This document shows positions 26,809 through 34,542 of a DNA stretch of 35,994 nucleotides, one piece after another. Below the pieces are notes generated by a model that saw only the letters and a list, made by a program, of their open reading frames with translations, ran no database searches and was not told the origin of the DNA. How positions within the stretch are numbered: the first letter of the stretch is position 1; each line of letters begins with the position of its first letter. Position numbers and translations under genes: made by a program. Source of the stretch: Bacteroidota bacterium (GTDB lineage: Bacteria; Bacteroidota; Bacteroidia; Bacteroidales; Paludibacteraceae); the NCBI GenBank assembly GCA_017860295.1, contig JAFNAS010000024.1, positions 1-35,994 on the forward strand, read 5' to 3'.

Positions 26809-29028
26809 ATGGCACAACCATTTTTAATTCCGGAAAAAGAGAGGCGAGAGGTTACACGGCACTATCGCAATATGCTACATGCTGTGGACAACATTCTGAC
26901 TGAGGATGATATTAAGATGTCACGTCGATGGATCTATCAGTCGATAGCTAAAATGCTTGAAGCCGGCGAAGCAATGCCGACGCATCGTGTTATTAAGCAT
27001 TTGCGGATGGCTCAGGTATTGGTTAACGAATTCGGATTAGGACGTTCTGCTATTTTGGCTACGGTATTGTACGACAGTTTGCTGACCGGATCGGAAACGC
27101 TAGAGTCGATCGGAAAACAATTCGGACAGTCGGTATCGCTTATCGTACATGGGTTGTGCAGGGCACACGATCTGTATGAGAAAAACAGTGCCATAGAAAC
27201 GGAAAATTTCAGGCAACTGTTGTTGACTTTTGCCGAAGACATGCGGGTGATCCTCATCATGATTGCCGACCGCCTCGATACGATGCGGACACTCAAAGAT
27301 CATCATGACGATGATGAAATACGGCTGAAGGTTGCCCACGAAGCATCGAACCTGTATGCACCGCTGGCACATCGCATGGGTTTGTATGCCATTAAAACCG
27401 AGTTGGAAGACTTGTCTTTAAAATATTCAAATCCTGACATATACAAAGAAATAGCTCATAAACTTAATGAAACCAAGCGCTCTCGCGACCAGTATATTGC
27501 GTCGTTTATCGAACCGGTAAAACAACGATTGGGAGAGGCCGGTTTCAATTTTGAAGTCAAAGGGAGAACCAAGTCGATTCATTCGATTTGGAACAAAATG
27601 AAAAAGCAGAATACTCCTTTTGAGAATATTTACGATCTGTTCGCGATCCGGATCATTCTCGACACTCCCGTTGAGAAGGAGAAGTCGGAGTGCTGGCAGG
27701 TTTATTCCATCGTGACCGATATGTACATGCCCAATCCCAAGCGGTTGCGCGACTGGCTCTCGATTCCCAAATCGAACGGCTACGAATCGCTGCACATTAC
27801 CGTGATGGGACCCGACGGCAAATGGGTAGAGGTGCAGATTCGGACGCGCCGGATGGACGAAATTGCGGAAAAAGGGGTGGCGGCTCACTGGAAATACAAA
27901 GGCATCAAGAGCGAATCGAGCGGGATGGACGAGTGGTTGAAGAACCTACGGACTATTCTGGAGAATCCGGAGATGAATTCCAAGGAGGTGATGGACAATT
28001 TCAAACTCAACCTCTATGACGACGATGTGTTTGTGTTTACCCCCAACGGAGATCTTCATAAACTGAAGAAGGGTGCTACCGTGCTCGATTTTGCCTTTGC
28101 CATTCACTCCGGATTGGGTAGCCGTTGTGTGGGTGCTAAGGTGGGCGGACGTAATGTACCGCTAAAATATATTCTGCTTAATGGCGATCAGGTGGAGATT
28201 CTGACATCGGCCAACCAAACGCCGAAGCGCGACTGGCTCAATATTGCCGTTACCTCCAAGGCGCGGACTAAAATAAAGCAGTCGCTCAAGGAAGAGGAGA
28301 ATAAAGCGGCCGATCTCGGGCGTGAGTCGCTTCAACGGCGTATGAAAAACCGCAAGATCGAGTTTGACGAGGCGCAAATTATGAAGCTGGCTCGCAAACA
28401 TGGTTATAAGTTTGTGTCGGAATTCTATCAGGCAATATCGTACGAGCGACTGGACGTGATCGACCTGTGCGAGGAGTTGGTAGAACTTGACAAACAGCAC
28501 GAAGAGTCGCCCGAGCAGGCTGCCTTGCGAAGTGTCGATAACTTTTCGAAGCAGACCGATCTGGAAAAAATTACATCCGAAAATGATGTGCTGGTGATCG
28601 GCGACAACGTGAAGAATGTGCAATATTCGTTGGCCAAGTGTTGCAATCCGATATACGGTGATAATGTCTTTGGATTTGTATCGGTTTCGGGTGGCATCAA
28701 AATCCATCGCGACGACTGTCCGAATGCCGCCCAATTGAAAGAGCGGTTCGACTACCGCATTATCGATGTGAAATGGGCCGGCAAATCGGGCAAGTTCGAC
28801 TTGGCAACCTTGCATATTTTGGGCAAAGATGATATTGGCATCGTGAGCAACATTACCTCTGTTATCTCTAAAGAGAACAAAGTGCAGATGCGATCGATCT
28901 CCGTCAACTCGCACGACGGCATGTTCGACGGAACCATCACGATAATGGTAAGCGACGTGGCACAACTCTCTCAGCTTATCAAAAAACTGGAAGGGGTCAA
29001 GGGTGTGATCCGTGCAGAACGTCTGTAG
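26809..29028 (+). CDS. RelA/SpoT-family (p)ppGpp synthetase with degenerate hydrolase site
   Basis: The 739-residue long RSH protein makes the alarmone (p)ppGpp. Domains in order: N-terminal HD-like domain (about 40-200), synthetase (about 245-365; GRTKSIHSIWNKM, YDLFAIRII, PKSNGYESLHI, EVQIRT), TGS (about 405-465), a CC-type zinc-finger region (AKCCNPIYGDN near 609) and ACT (about 665-735). In active hydrolases the second motif reads LLHDxxEDT; here it is VLYDSLLTG (Tyr88-Asp89), and DRLHNMRTL is DRLDTMRTL (Asp157). The synthetase looks intact, so it is probably RelA-like, synthesis only. It is the last gene of its operon, followed by a terminator. Confidence 0.92.
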   Translation: MAQPFLIPEKERREVTRHYRNMLHAVDNILTEDDIKMSRRWIYQSIAKMLEAGEAMPTHRVIKHLRMAQVLVNEFGLGRSAILATVLYDSLLTGSETLESIGKQFGQSVSLIVHGLCRAHDLYEKNSAIETENFRQLLLTFAEDMRVILIMIADRLDTMRTLKDHHDDDEIRLKVAHEASNLYAPLAHRMGLYAIKTELEDLSLKYSNPDIYKEIAHKLNETKRSRDQYIASFIEPVKQRLGEAGFNFEVKGRTKSIHSIWNKMKKQNTPFENIYDLFAIRIILDTPVEKEKSECWQVYSIVTDMYMPNPKRLRDWLSIPKSNGYESLHITVMGPDGKWVEVQIRTRRMDEIAEKGVAAHWKYKGIKSESSGMDEWLKNLRTILENPEMNSKEVMDNFKLNLYDDDVFVFTPNGDLHKLKKGATVLDFAFAIHSGLGSRCVGAKVGGRNVPLKYILLNGDQVEILTSANQTPKRDWLNIAVTSKARTKIKQSLKEEENKAADLGRESLQRRMKNRKIEFDEAQIMKLARKHGYKFVSEFYQAISYERLDVIDLCEELVELDKQHEESPEQAALRSVDNFSKQTDLEKITSENDVLVIGDNVKNVQYSLAKCCNPIYGDNVFGFVSVSGGIKIHRDDCPNAAQLKERFDYRIIDVKWAGKSGKFDLATLHILGKDDIGIVSNITSVISKENKVQMRSISVNSHDGMFDGTITIMVSDVAQLSQLIKKLEGVKGVIRAERL

Positions 29029-29052
29029 TTTCATACCATCCAATTCAACAAG

Positions 29053-29087
29053 AAAACATCCGGTTCTGCATCCGGATGTTTTTTTTT
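29053..29087 (+). terminator. Intrinsic terminator after the rsh gene
   Basis: AAAACATCCGG (29053-29063) and CCGGATGTTTT (29072-29082) pair over 11 bp around an 8-nt loop, followed by T residues to 29087. It lies 25 bp after the RSH stop codon and ends the PASTA-rluD-HD-ydfG-rsh run. Confidence 0.85.
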
Positions 29088-29452
29088 GACCAATTTAGAG
29101 CGAAGTCCCTCATTTTGGCAGGATCGTAGATAATACCGCCTCTTCGAAATAGATTGCGGAACCGGGATGCGAAGCCCTCGACAAACACGTGAAGAAATTG
29201 TTGGAATATTGTGCCATGAGCAATATAATTGAAGTCATTTTGACTTTTTATCAACCCTAATGGTTTGTCAAAAAAAACCGACCGGTTTTATCGTATTGTC
29301 GTATGTGAATTCAAATTTTATCTAAAATAAAATTGTTGTTTTGTTTGATAATTCAAAAAATACCTGTATTTTTGAATCCGACGAGTTGGCATGTCGAACC
29401 TGCCTCTATCTTGTTTGTTTTGGCGTTTTGTGTTGGATATAGGCGAGTTGGC
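29088..29452. other. Intergenic DNA at the left side of the accessory islet
   Basis: No gene is supported. A 69-codon minus-strand frame (29045-29254) contains IAHGTIFQQFLHVF, which vaguely recalls the start of some IS4-type transposases, but the rest does not fit. A 6-bp hairpin AAAACC (29274-29279) / GGTTTT (29284-29289) lies here and shares ACCGACCGGTTT with the terminator at 31372-31408. Confidence 0.4.
29344..29374 (+). promoter_or_regulatory. Promoter reading into the 21-bp repeat array
   Basis: TTTG at 29344-29347 and TATTTTTG at 29367-29374 are 19 nt apart, a full match to the Bacteroides pattern. Transcription would begin near 29381 and run through the repeat array into the small gene at 29735, giving it a leader of about 350 nt. 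Confidence 0.55.
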
Positions 29453-29662
29453 AGTGCAATTGATGACGGCGACGTTGTAAACGGTAGTAATGCCGAGTTC
29501 AATCCCGACCATAGAATTGTCAGTTATCACTTCGGCTGCGTGATGGATGACGGAGCTATTGTTGATGATAACCGTGCCATTGTTGGTCATGACGAAGGCG
29601 TTGTCGGTGGTGACAGACCCATTGTTAGTCATGACGGCGGTACTGTTGCCGATGCCGGGGTA
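29453..29662. repeat. Degenerate tandem array of ten 21-bp units
   Basis: Ten consecutive 21-base units fit without indels. The clearest are 29558-29578, 29579-29599, 29600-29620 and 29621-29641, close to attgttggtcatgacggagcc; earlier units are more diverged. Because 21 is divisible by 3, frames stay open on both strands: a plus-strand heptad with V at position 2 (IVGHDEG, IVSHDGG) and a minus-strand heptad with V and N (AVMTNNG, FVMTNNG, TVIINNS). The minus-strand frame has an ATG (29719) and 133 codons to 29318; the plus-strand frame lacks a good start. Neither product is recognised. Confidence 0.75.
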
Positions 29663-29734
29663 ATTATCAATTTGAAATAAGTGAGCTTTGTGCAATAATG
29701 AGCAGTTAGTATTAACCACTTAACACCAACACTT

Positions 29735-30106
29735 ATGGGAAACACCAAACCACGGGTCGATGTGCCCCGAAATCCAGCTGAAGAACTGAAGTTAGCTACA
29801 AAAATCTTTGCAAAACATCAGGAATTGGGCACTGCATCGCCGCTGAATGTGTTGCAGTCGCACACCTGGGCAACCAATGGACCAACCGTTGCTACTGCGC
29901 AGGCCTTGCAAACCGAGGCGGAAGAGCTGCAACGCAAACTCAATCAAACGTACGAAAAGCGCGATTTGTTGCTGGACGAGATCGACGAATCGGTCAAGGC
30001 CAGCCGCGATGCCCTGTTGGGAATCTATCGCGATAACCCTATGGCCCTCGGCGAATGGGGTTTCGATGTGCACGATTCGCCAAAAGCCTCTGTGAAGAAG
30101 GCATGA
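29735..30106 (+). CDS. Small hypothetical protein with a GEWGFDV motif
   Basis: The 123-residue protein is mostly helical by composition, with a heptad-rich stretch at about 52-95 (QTEAEELQRKLNQTYEKRD onward) that could form a coiled coil or helical bundle. It ends ALLGIYRDNPMALGEWGFDV, then HDSPKASVKKA; I recall similar ends in small uncharacterised Bacteroidota proteins, but no function. There is no signal peptide or membrane segment. It lies behind the repeat array and is followed by a hairpin, so it may be a single-gene transcript. Confidence 0.7.
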   Translation: MGNTKPRVDVPRNPAEELKLATKIFAKHQELGTASPLNVLQSHTWATNGPTVATAQALQTEAEELQRKLNQTYEKRDLLLDEIDESVKASRDALLGIYRDNPMALGEWGFDVHDSPKASVKKA

Positions 30107-30127
30107 TTCAACTTTTTTAGTGTTACA

Positions 30128-30159
30128 AAGGGGCGCTCTGCGGGGCGTCCCTTGGTTTT
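30128..30159 (+). terminator. Probable terminator after the small hypothetical gene
   Basis: AAGGGGCGC (30128-30136) and GCGTCCCTT (30145-30153) pair over 9 bp with one G-U and an 8-nt loop, followed by GGTTTT. It lies 21 bp after the stop codon. Confidence 0.65.
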
Positions 30160-30223
30160 AGGTCGCAATTATAGACTGAATATCGACGTAATATCCTTGA
30201 AAAATTAAATACACAACAAAACG

Positions 30224-31360
30224 ATGGAGACAGAACAGAAAGAGATTAGCGAGATATGGACTTTTGTTCATTCCTTTATGGAGATTTATCGGAAAGAGAA
30301 GGACAAACTTCCCTATCATATCAATGTGATTGATTTACTTCATGCAAATGAAAACGCGCACAGTCGTATTTTGATGAAACTTTTGCAGTTCAATAAGCAT
30401 GGACAGTTTGAGATTCTGCAAAGTTTTCTTGATTATTTTTCTTTTGATTTGAAAATCGAGAATCCAACGATAACTGCCGAAAAAGATCGTATTGATTTGC
30501 TTGTCGATGATAAGAAGTTTGCCGTTATTATCGAAAATAAAATACACGGTGCCACAGATCAGCACGAACAGATAAAGCGATATATCGAAAGTGTCAGTAC
30601 AAGGCATCCTAAAGAGCATATTTATGTCTTGTATTTGATTCGCGATGAAGGAAAAGATGTCGAAGCCCAAAGCTGGGGTGAATATAAGCAATCATTTGCC
30701 GAAAGATTCAGGATTGTTTCCTATCGCGATGATATTCTACCCTGGCTGAAGGATACAGTGATGCCTGAATGCAGGACGAAGGATGTTTATTTGCTCAGTG
30801 CGATTGAGCAATACATAGACCATTTGGACGGATTATTTAATACACGAAAGATACATACTAAAATGAACGAACAACTACAGAATTATATTCGAAAAGAAAT
30901 CGGATTGGGAGAAAGTCCAGAGAAAAATCATGAGCCTTTGAAGAATGCCATTAAAGAATTTGATAACGTAAGAAATCAGTTACAATCTTTAAAGGATCAG
31001 ACTGAAAAAGAGTGCTGGAATAAATGGAAAAATCGCTTATCCAAAGATTTTCCATCGTATGAAATAGTGGATAAGATTAACGATAAAAGATTTCCTAAAG
31101 TGGGTGTGAATCTGGTGTATCATAACTGGCATTTTGCGATTCTTATTGAAAAGGAAAGCAATATTTATTATGGGATAGGCCGTCATTATTCCTCAGATAA
31201 AATTGAAGAAGAACTTAAAGATATACTGAAACCGGTTCTTGATGGTTTCAAAGAGTCAACTTGGTGGTATGGATGGAAATATACCTCTTTTGAAAATGCA
31301 TACAAAAGATTGGTCGACTTAATCATAGAGGTAGAAGATCTATTGAAAACGCAGAAATAG
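30224..31360 (+). CDS. Stand-alone PD-(D/E)XK nuclease-superfamily protein
   Basis: The 378-residue protein fits the PDDEXK_4 type. An N-terminal motif NENAHSRILMKLL (about 42-54) is followed by the nuclease core: Asp91 (DRIDLLVDD), then Glu104-x-Lys106 in VIIENKI, and Gln116-x-x-x-Tyr120 (QIKRY). These are the catalytic positions of the fold. A central helical part and a C-terminal domain follow (about 230-378) with no assignment. Members are often found beside phage or defence genes, but no methylase, helicase or toxin partner is adjacent. Target is unknown. A weak -7-like TATCCTTG lies at 30192-30199. Confidence 0.8.
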   Translation: METEQKEISEIWTFVHSFMEIYRKEKDKLPYHINVIDLLHANENAHSRILMKLLQFNKHGQFEILQSFLDYFSFDLKIENPTITAEKDRIDLLVDDKKFAVIIENKIHGATDQHEQIKRYIESVSTRHPKEHIYVLYLIRDEGKDVEAQSWGEYKQSFAERFRIVSYRDDILPWLKDTVMPECRTKDVYLLSAIEQYIDHLDGLFNTRKIHTKMNEQLQNYIRKEIGLGESPEKNHEPLKNAIKEFDNVRNQLQSLKDQTEKECWNKWKNRLSKDFPSYEIVDKINDKRFPKVGVNLVYHNWHFAILIEKESNIYYGIGRHYSSDKIEEELKDILKPVLDGFKESTWWYGWKYTSFENAYKRLVDLIIEVEDLLKTQK

Positions 31361-31371
31361 CCATAAATAAG

Positions 31372-31408
31372 AACCGGTCGGTACAAAATCAATTTGTACC
31401 GACCGGTT
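31372..31408. terminator. Bidirectional terminator between the nuclease gene and the mutase gene
   Basis: AACCGGTCGGTACAAA (31372-31387) and TTTGTACCGACCGGTT (31393-31408) are perfect 16-bp arms around a 5-nt loop. The right end carries only a short T-run (TTTATTTG). Placed between converging genes, it probably serves both. Part of the right arm, ACCGACCGGTTT (31398-31409), recurs at 29277-29288. Confidence 0.75.
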
Positions 31409-31460
31409 TATTTGTGCTAATTCGTGAAATTAGCTTCGCTGATCTTCGATGCGTGTCTCC

Positions 31461-33209
31461 TCAGATTCCCAACGATTTTTTTACCGCGTCTACCTTGGCC
31501 TCGGCGGCAGCATTTACAGCATCGTATTCGGGGCGGCTGTTCAGCGTACCGCGTACCTCGATGTAGAATTTGATTTTCGGTTCGGTTCCCGAAGGGCGTA
31601 CCGAAATCTTGGTGCCGTCGGCGGTGAAATATTGCAACACATCGCTGGTGGTTGGCATTACCAGATTAGTAACGGAACCTGCGGCAACATTGGTTTGCTT
31701 TAGTGATTTGTAATCTTTGATAAAGGCTACCGGTGATCCGGCAATCTCTTTCGGCGGGTTGGTGCGGAAGTCGCTCATCATCTGGCGAATTTCGTCGGCA
31801 CCCGATTTGCCCTTGCGCACGATGGAGATCCCTTTTTCTTTGCTAAAACCATACTCGAGGTAGATGTCCTGAATCATTTCGTAGAGCGTTTTTCCGTTGT
31901 CTTTTGCCCAGGCAACGATTTCGGCCATCAGCGAACAGGCCGAGATGGCATCTTTGTCGCGTACAAAATCTTCCGCAAGGTAGCCGTAGCTCTCTTCGCC
32001 TCCGCCGATGTACTGGCGTTTGCCTTCCAGATCGCGAATCACAGCAGCGATCCACTTGAAACCGGTGTAGCAGTCGAAACACTCCACGCCGTTTTTTTCG
32101 GCCAGTTCCTTGATCACTTCGGTGGTAACGATAGTCTTTACAACATATTCGCTGCCGGTTATTTTGCCCAGTTCCTTCCAGCGACGGATAAGGTAGTAGG
32201 TGAAGATCAGCGCCGTTTGGTTACCGTTCACCAAAATCCATTCGCCTTTGTCGTTCTTCACGGCAATGCCCAGACGGTCGGCATCGGGGTCGGAAGCCAT
32301 CACAATGTCGGCATCCACCGCTTTTGCCTTTTGAATCGCCATGTCGAGAGCAGCCGGTTCTTCGGGGTTGGGCGACACCACGGTGGGAAAATTACCATCG
32401 ACCACATCCTGCTCGGCAACGTGAATTACGTTGGTAAAGCCCAGCAGACCCAACATGCGCGGGATCAGTTGGCCGCCTGTGCCGTGTATCGGGGTATAGA
32501 CAATCTTCAAATCCTTGTGGCGCGCAATCGCGTCGGGCGACAACGAGATGGTTTTGATCTTGTCGAGGTAAACGCTGTCGATCTCCTCGCCGATAATCTT
32601 GATGAGGGCAGGGTTGCCTTTGAACTTTATTTCGTCGACACTTTTAATATTTTCCACCTCTTTAATCACGTTCACATCGTGTGGAGCCACCATCTGAGCG
32701 CCATCATTCCAGTAAGCTTTGTAGCCGTTGTACTCTTTCGGGTTGTGTGAGGCGGTGATGATGATACCGCTCTGGCAACCGAGATGGCGGATGGCGAACG
32801 AAGCTTCGGGGGTAGGGCGGAGGTCTTCAAAAAGGAAAACCCTGATGCCATTGGCCGAAAAGATGTCGGCAGATATTTCGGCAAATTTGCGGCTGTTGTT
32901 GCGGCAGTCGTGACCGATCACCACTTTGATTTCGGGCAACGAGCCGAACTCTTTCTTCAGGTAGTTCGATAATCCCTGAGTGGCGGCACCCACGGTGTAG
33001 ATATTCATGCGGTTGGTGCCCACGCCCATGATGCCACGTAGCCCGCCGGTTCCGAACTCCAGATCCTTATAGAAAGCTTCGATGAGGTCTGTCTTGTCCG
33101 ACGCTGCAAGTAATTTGCTTACTTCCTGTTTGGTGGCTTCGTCGTAATTGCCGGCAATCCACTGTTGCGCTTTGCCTTCAACCAACGTGAGTAATTCTTT
33201 GTCTTCCAT
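31461..33209 (-). CDS. Phosphohexomutase (phosphoglucomutase/phosphomannomutase family)
   Basis: The 582-residue enzyme interconverts sugar-1- and sugar-6-phosphates. The phosphoserine loop is TASHNP with Ser154, the metal loop is DPDADRLG (Asp307, 309, 311), the sugar-binding loop is GGEESYG (403-409), and the C-terminal phosphate-binding loop is RPSGTEPK. Its length matches the long PgcA-type alpha-phosphoglucomutase of B. subtilis. The frame is open to 33341 but the ATG at 33209 (MEDKELLTLV) gives the family N-terminus. It likely feeds UDP-sugar synthesis with the divergent nucleotidyltransferase and galE. Confidence 0.93.
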   Translation of the reverse strand: MEDKELLTLVEGKAQQWIAGNYDEATKQEVSKLLAASDKTDLIEAFYKDLEFGTGGLRGIMGVGTNRMNIYTVGAATQGLSNYLKKEFGSLPEIKVVIGHDCRNNSRKFAEISADIFSANGIRVFLFEDLRPTPEASFAIRHLGCQSGIIITASHNPKEYNGYKAYWNDGAQMVAPHDVNVIKEVENIKSVDEIKFKGNPALIKIIGEEIDSVYLDKIKTISLSPDAIARHKDLKIVYTPIHGTGGQLIPRMLGLLGFTNVIHVAEQDVVDGNFPTVVSPNPEEPAALDMAIQKAKAVDADIVMASDPDADRLGIAVKNDKGEWILVNGNQTALIFTYYLIRRWKELGKITGSEYVVKTIVTTEVIKELAEKNGVECFDCYTGFKWIAAVIRDLEGKRQYIGGGEESYGYLAEDFVRDKDAISACSLMAEIVAWAKDNGKTLYEMIQDIYLEYGFSKEKGISIVRKGKSGADEIRQMMSDFRTNPPKEIAGSPVAFIKDYKSLKQTNVAAGSVTNLVMPTTSDVLQYFTADGTKISVRPSGTEPKIKFYIEVRGTLNSRPEYDAVNAAAEAKVDAVKKSLGI

Positions 33210-33557
33210 TACATTTGTGTTTAGAAAATTTCGGGTTAAATATACGACAATCTGGATATTCTCACAAGATTTGTGTTTACTTTTTGCTATTAAAAAACAA
33301 ATTCGGGGTATGGGTTTTGAGACAAATTTGTATATTTGCAAGAATAACCGACCAAGTGGTAGTATCCGATTTTGTTATTTATAACGGCTTTGATGTGTGT
33401 GGGTAACCAACAAAACGGAAAAGTTTCTTGACTAATAAGTATGCGCAAGATGAAGATTTTTCTGAAACAGAAGGATAATTTCTATCGGTAAGGGTAATAC
33501 GGGTTACGCAGAATCTCAATTCGATCCACATTTAATAAATTACATATACATATATAG
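33210..33557. other. Divergent intergenic region between mutase and nucleotidyltransferase genes
   Basis: These 348 bp contain no supported gene. One plus-strand -7-like element is TATATTTG at 33331-33338; no full promoter was found for the minus-strand mutase gene. The start of the region is AT-rich. Confidence 0.5.
33331..33338 (+). promoter_or_regulatory. Candidate -7 box for the nucleotidyltransferase gene
   Basis: TATATTTG matches TAnnTTTG. A TTTTG lies upstream at 33315-33319 but the spacing (11 nt) is too short, so the -33 element is unclear. The leader to 33558 would be over 200 nt. Confidence 0.35.
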
Positions 33558-34466
33558 ATGAAACCAACACTTTTTTTACTGGCTGCCGGCATGGGCAGTC
33601 GCTATGGAGGGCTTAAACAACTTGACGGTTTGGGACCGAATGGCGAAACGATTATGGACTATTCTGTTTTTGATGCTGTACGAGCAGGTTTTGGAAAAAT
33701 AGTCTTTGTCATTCGTCACAGTTTCGAAAAAGACTTCAATGAACAAATCATACCGAAGTATCGCGATGTTGTACCGGTCGAGGTGGTTTTTCAGGAAATT
33801 GATTATGTTCCCGAAGGTGCCGACTATAATAAGGAGAGAGAAAAACCGTGGGGAACAAACCATGCCCTGTTGATGGGTAAAGATGCCATTAAAGAACCGT
33901 TTGCCGTAATCAATGCCGACGATTTCTATGGGAAAGAGTCTTTCGAAATTCTCTATCAGTTCCTGATGAATGTCGAAAATAAGCAGAACGATTATTGCAT
34001 GGTGGGTTACCGCGTGGGCAACACCCTCTCCGAAAGCGGATCGGTAAGTCGTGGCGTATGTACTACCGACGAAAACGGCTTCCTGACATCAGTTGTTGAG
34101 CGAACCAGCATCGAGATGAAAGGCGGCACCATTGTTTTTCTCGACGAAAAGAGTCAGGAAAACAAACTGGAGTTCAATACGCCCGTCTCAATGAATATGT
34201 GGGGCTTTACACCCGACTATTTCAACTATTCGGAAGAAAGTTTTAAGAACTTTCTTCGGGAAAAGGGACAGGAACTCAAATCGGAGTTCTATATTCCAAC
34301 GGTTGTCAACGAATTGATCGTTGCTGGTAAGGCTACCTGTAAGGTGCTCGATACCCCATCGAAGTGGTTTGGAGTGACCTATGCCAACGATCGTCCGCAA
34401 GTGGTTCTTAAAATTAACCAGTTGATTAAAGAGGGCGTTTATCCGAAATCGTTGTGGAAGAAATAA
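33558..34466 (+). CDS. Sugar-phosphate nucleotidyltransferase family protein
   Basis: The 302-residue protein has the GT-A nucleotidyltransferase fold. The nucleotide-binding signature LLAAGMGSRYGGLKQ is at residues 7-21, with a metal/base motif VINADDFYG near 115. The family includes UTP- or dTTP-dependent sugar-1-phosphate enzymes; the exact sugar is not evident. Adjacent galE and a divergent phosphohexomutase suggest UDP-glucose or a related nucleotide sugar. Confidence 0.87.
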   Translation: MKPTLFLLAAGMGSRYGGLKQLDGLGPNGETIMDYSVFDAVRAGFGKIVFVIRHSFEKDFNEQIIPKYRDVVPVEVVFQEIDYVPEGADYNKEREKPWGTNHALLMGKDAIKEPFAVINADDFYGKESFEILYQFLMNVENKQNDYCMVGYRVGNTLSESGSVSRGVCTTDENGFLTSVVERTSIEMKGGTIVFLDEKSQENKLEFNTPVSMNMWGFTPDYFNYSEESFKNFLREKGQELKSEFYIPTVVNELIVAGKATCKVLDTPSKWFGVTYANDRPQVVLKINQLIKEGVYPKSLWKK

Positions 34467-34486
34467 AGTTGTACATATAATAATAT

Positions 34487-34527
34487 AAGGAAGGCATAAA
34501 AACCGGTCGTGTTTGTATGCCTTTTTT
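34487..34527 (+). terminator. Terminator or attenuator between the nucleotidyltransferase and galE
   Basis: Arms 34487-34498 (AAGGAAGGCATA) and 34516-34527 (TATGCCTTTTTT) pair over 12 bp including two G-U pairs, with four further inner pairs (AAAC 34500-34503 / GTTT 34511-34514) and a run of T. It ends 15 nt before the galE ATG with no separate promoter in view, so galE may depend on readthrough. Confidence 0.7.
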
Positions 34528-34542
34528 CAATTAAAAAAAGAA

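Noticed and set aside
28162-29043. Long minus-strand open frame (293 codons) antisense to the RSH gene
   Set aside because: It lies entirely within a strongly conserved coding gene, has no recognisable domain and is explained by codon bias of the opposite strand.
29333-29680. Plus-strand frame of 115 codons through the 21-bp array as a gene
   Set aside because: It has no ATG except far inside, and its start lies before the likely transcription start; retained only as part of the repeat observation.
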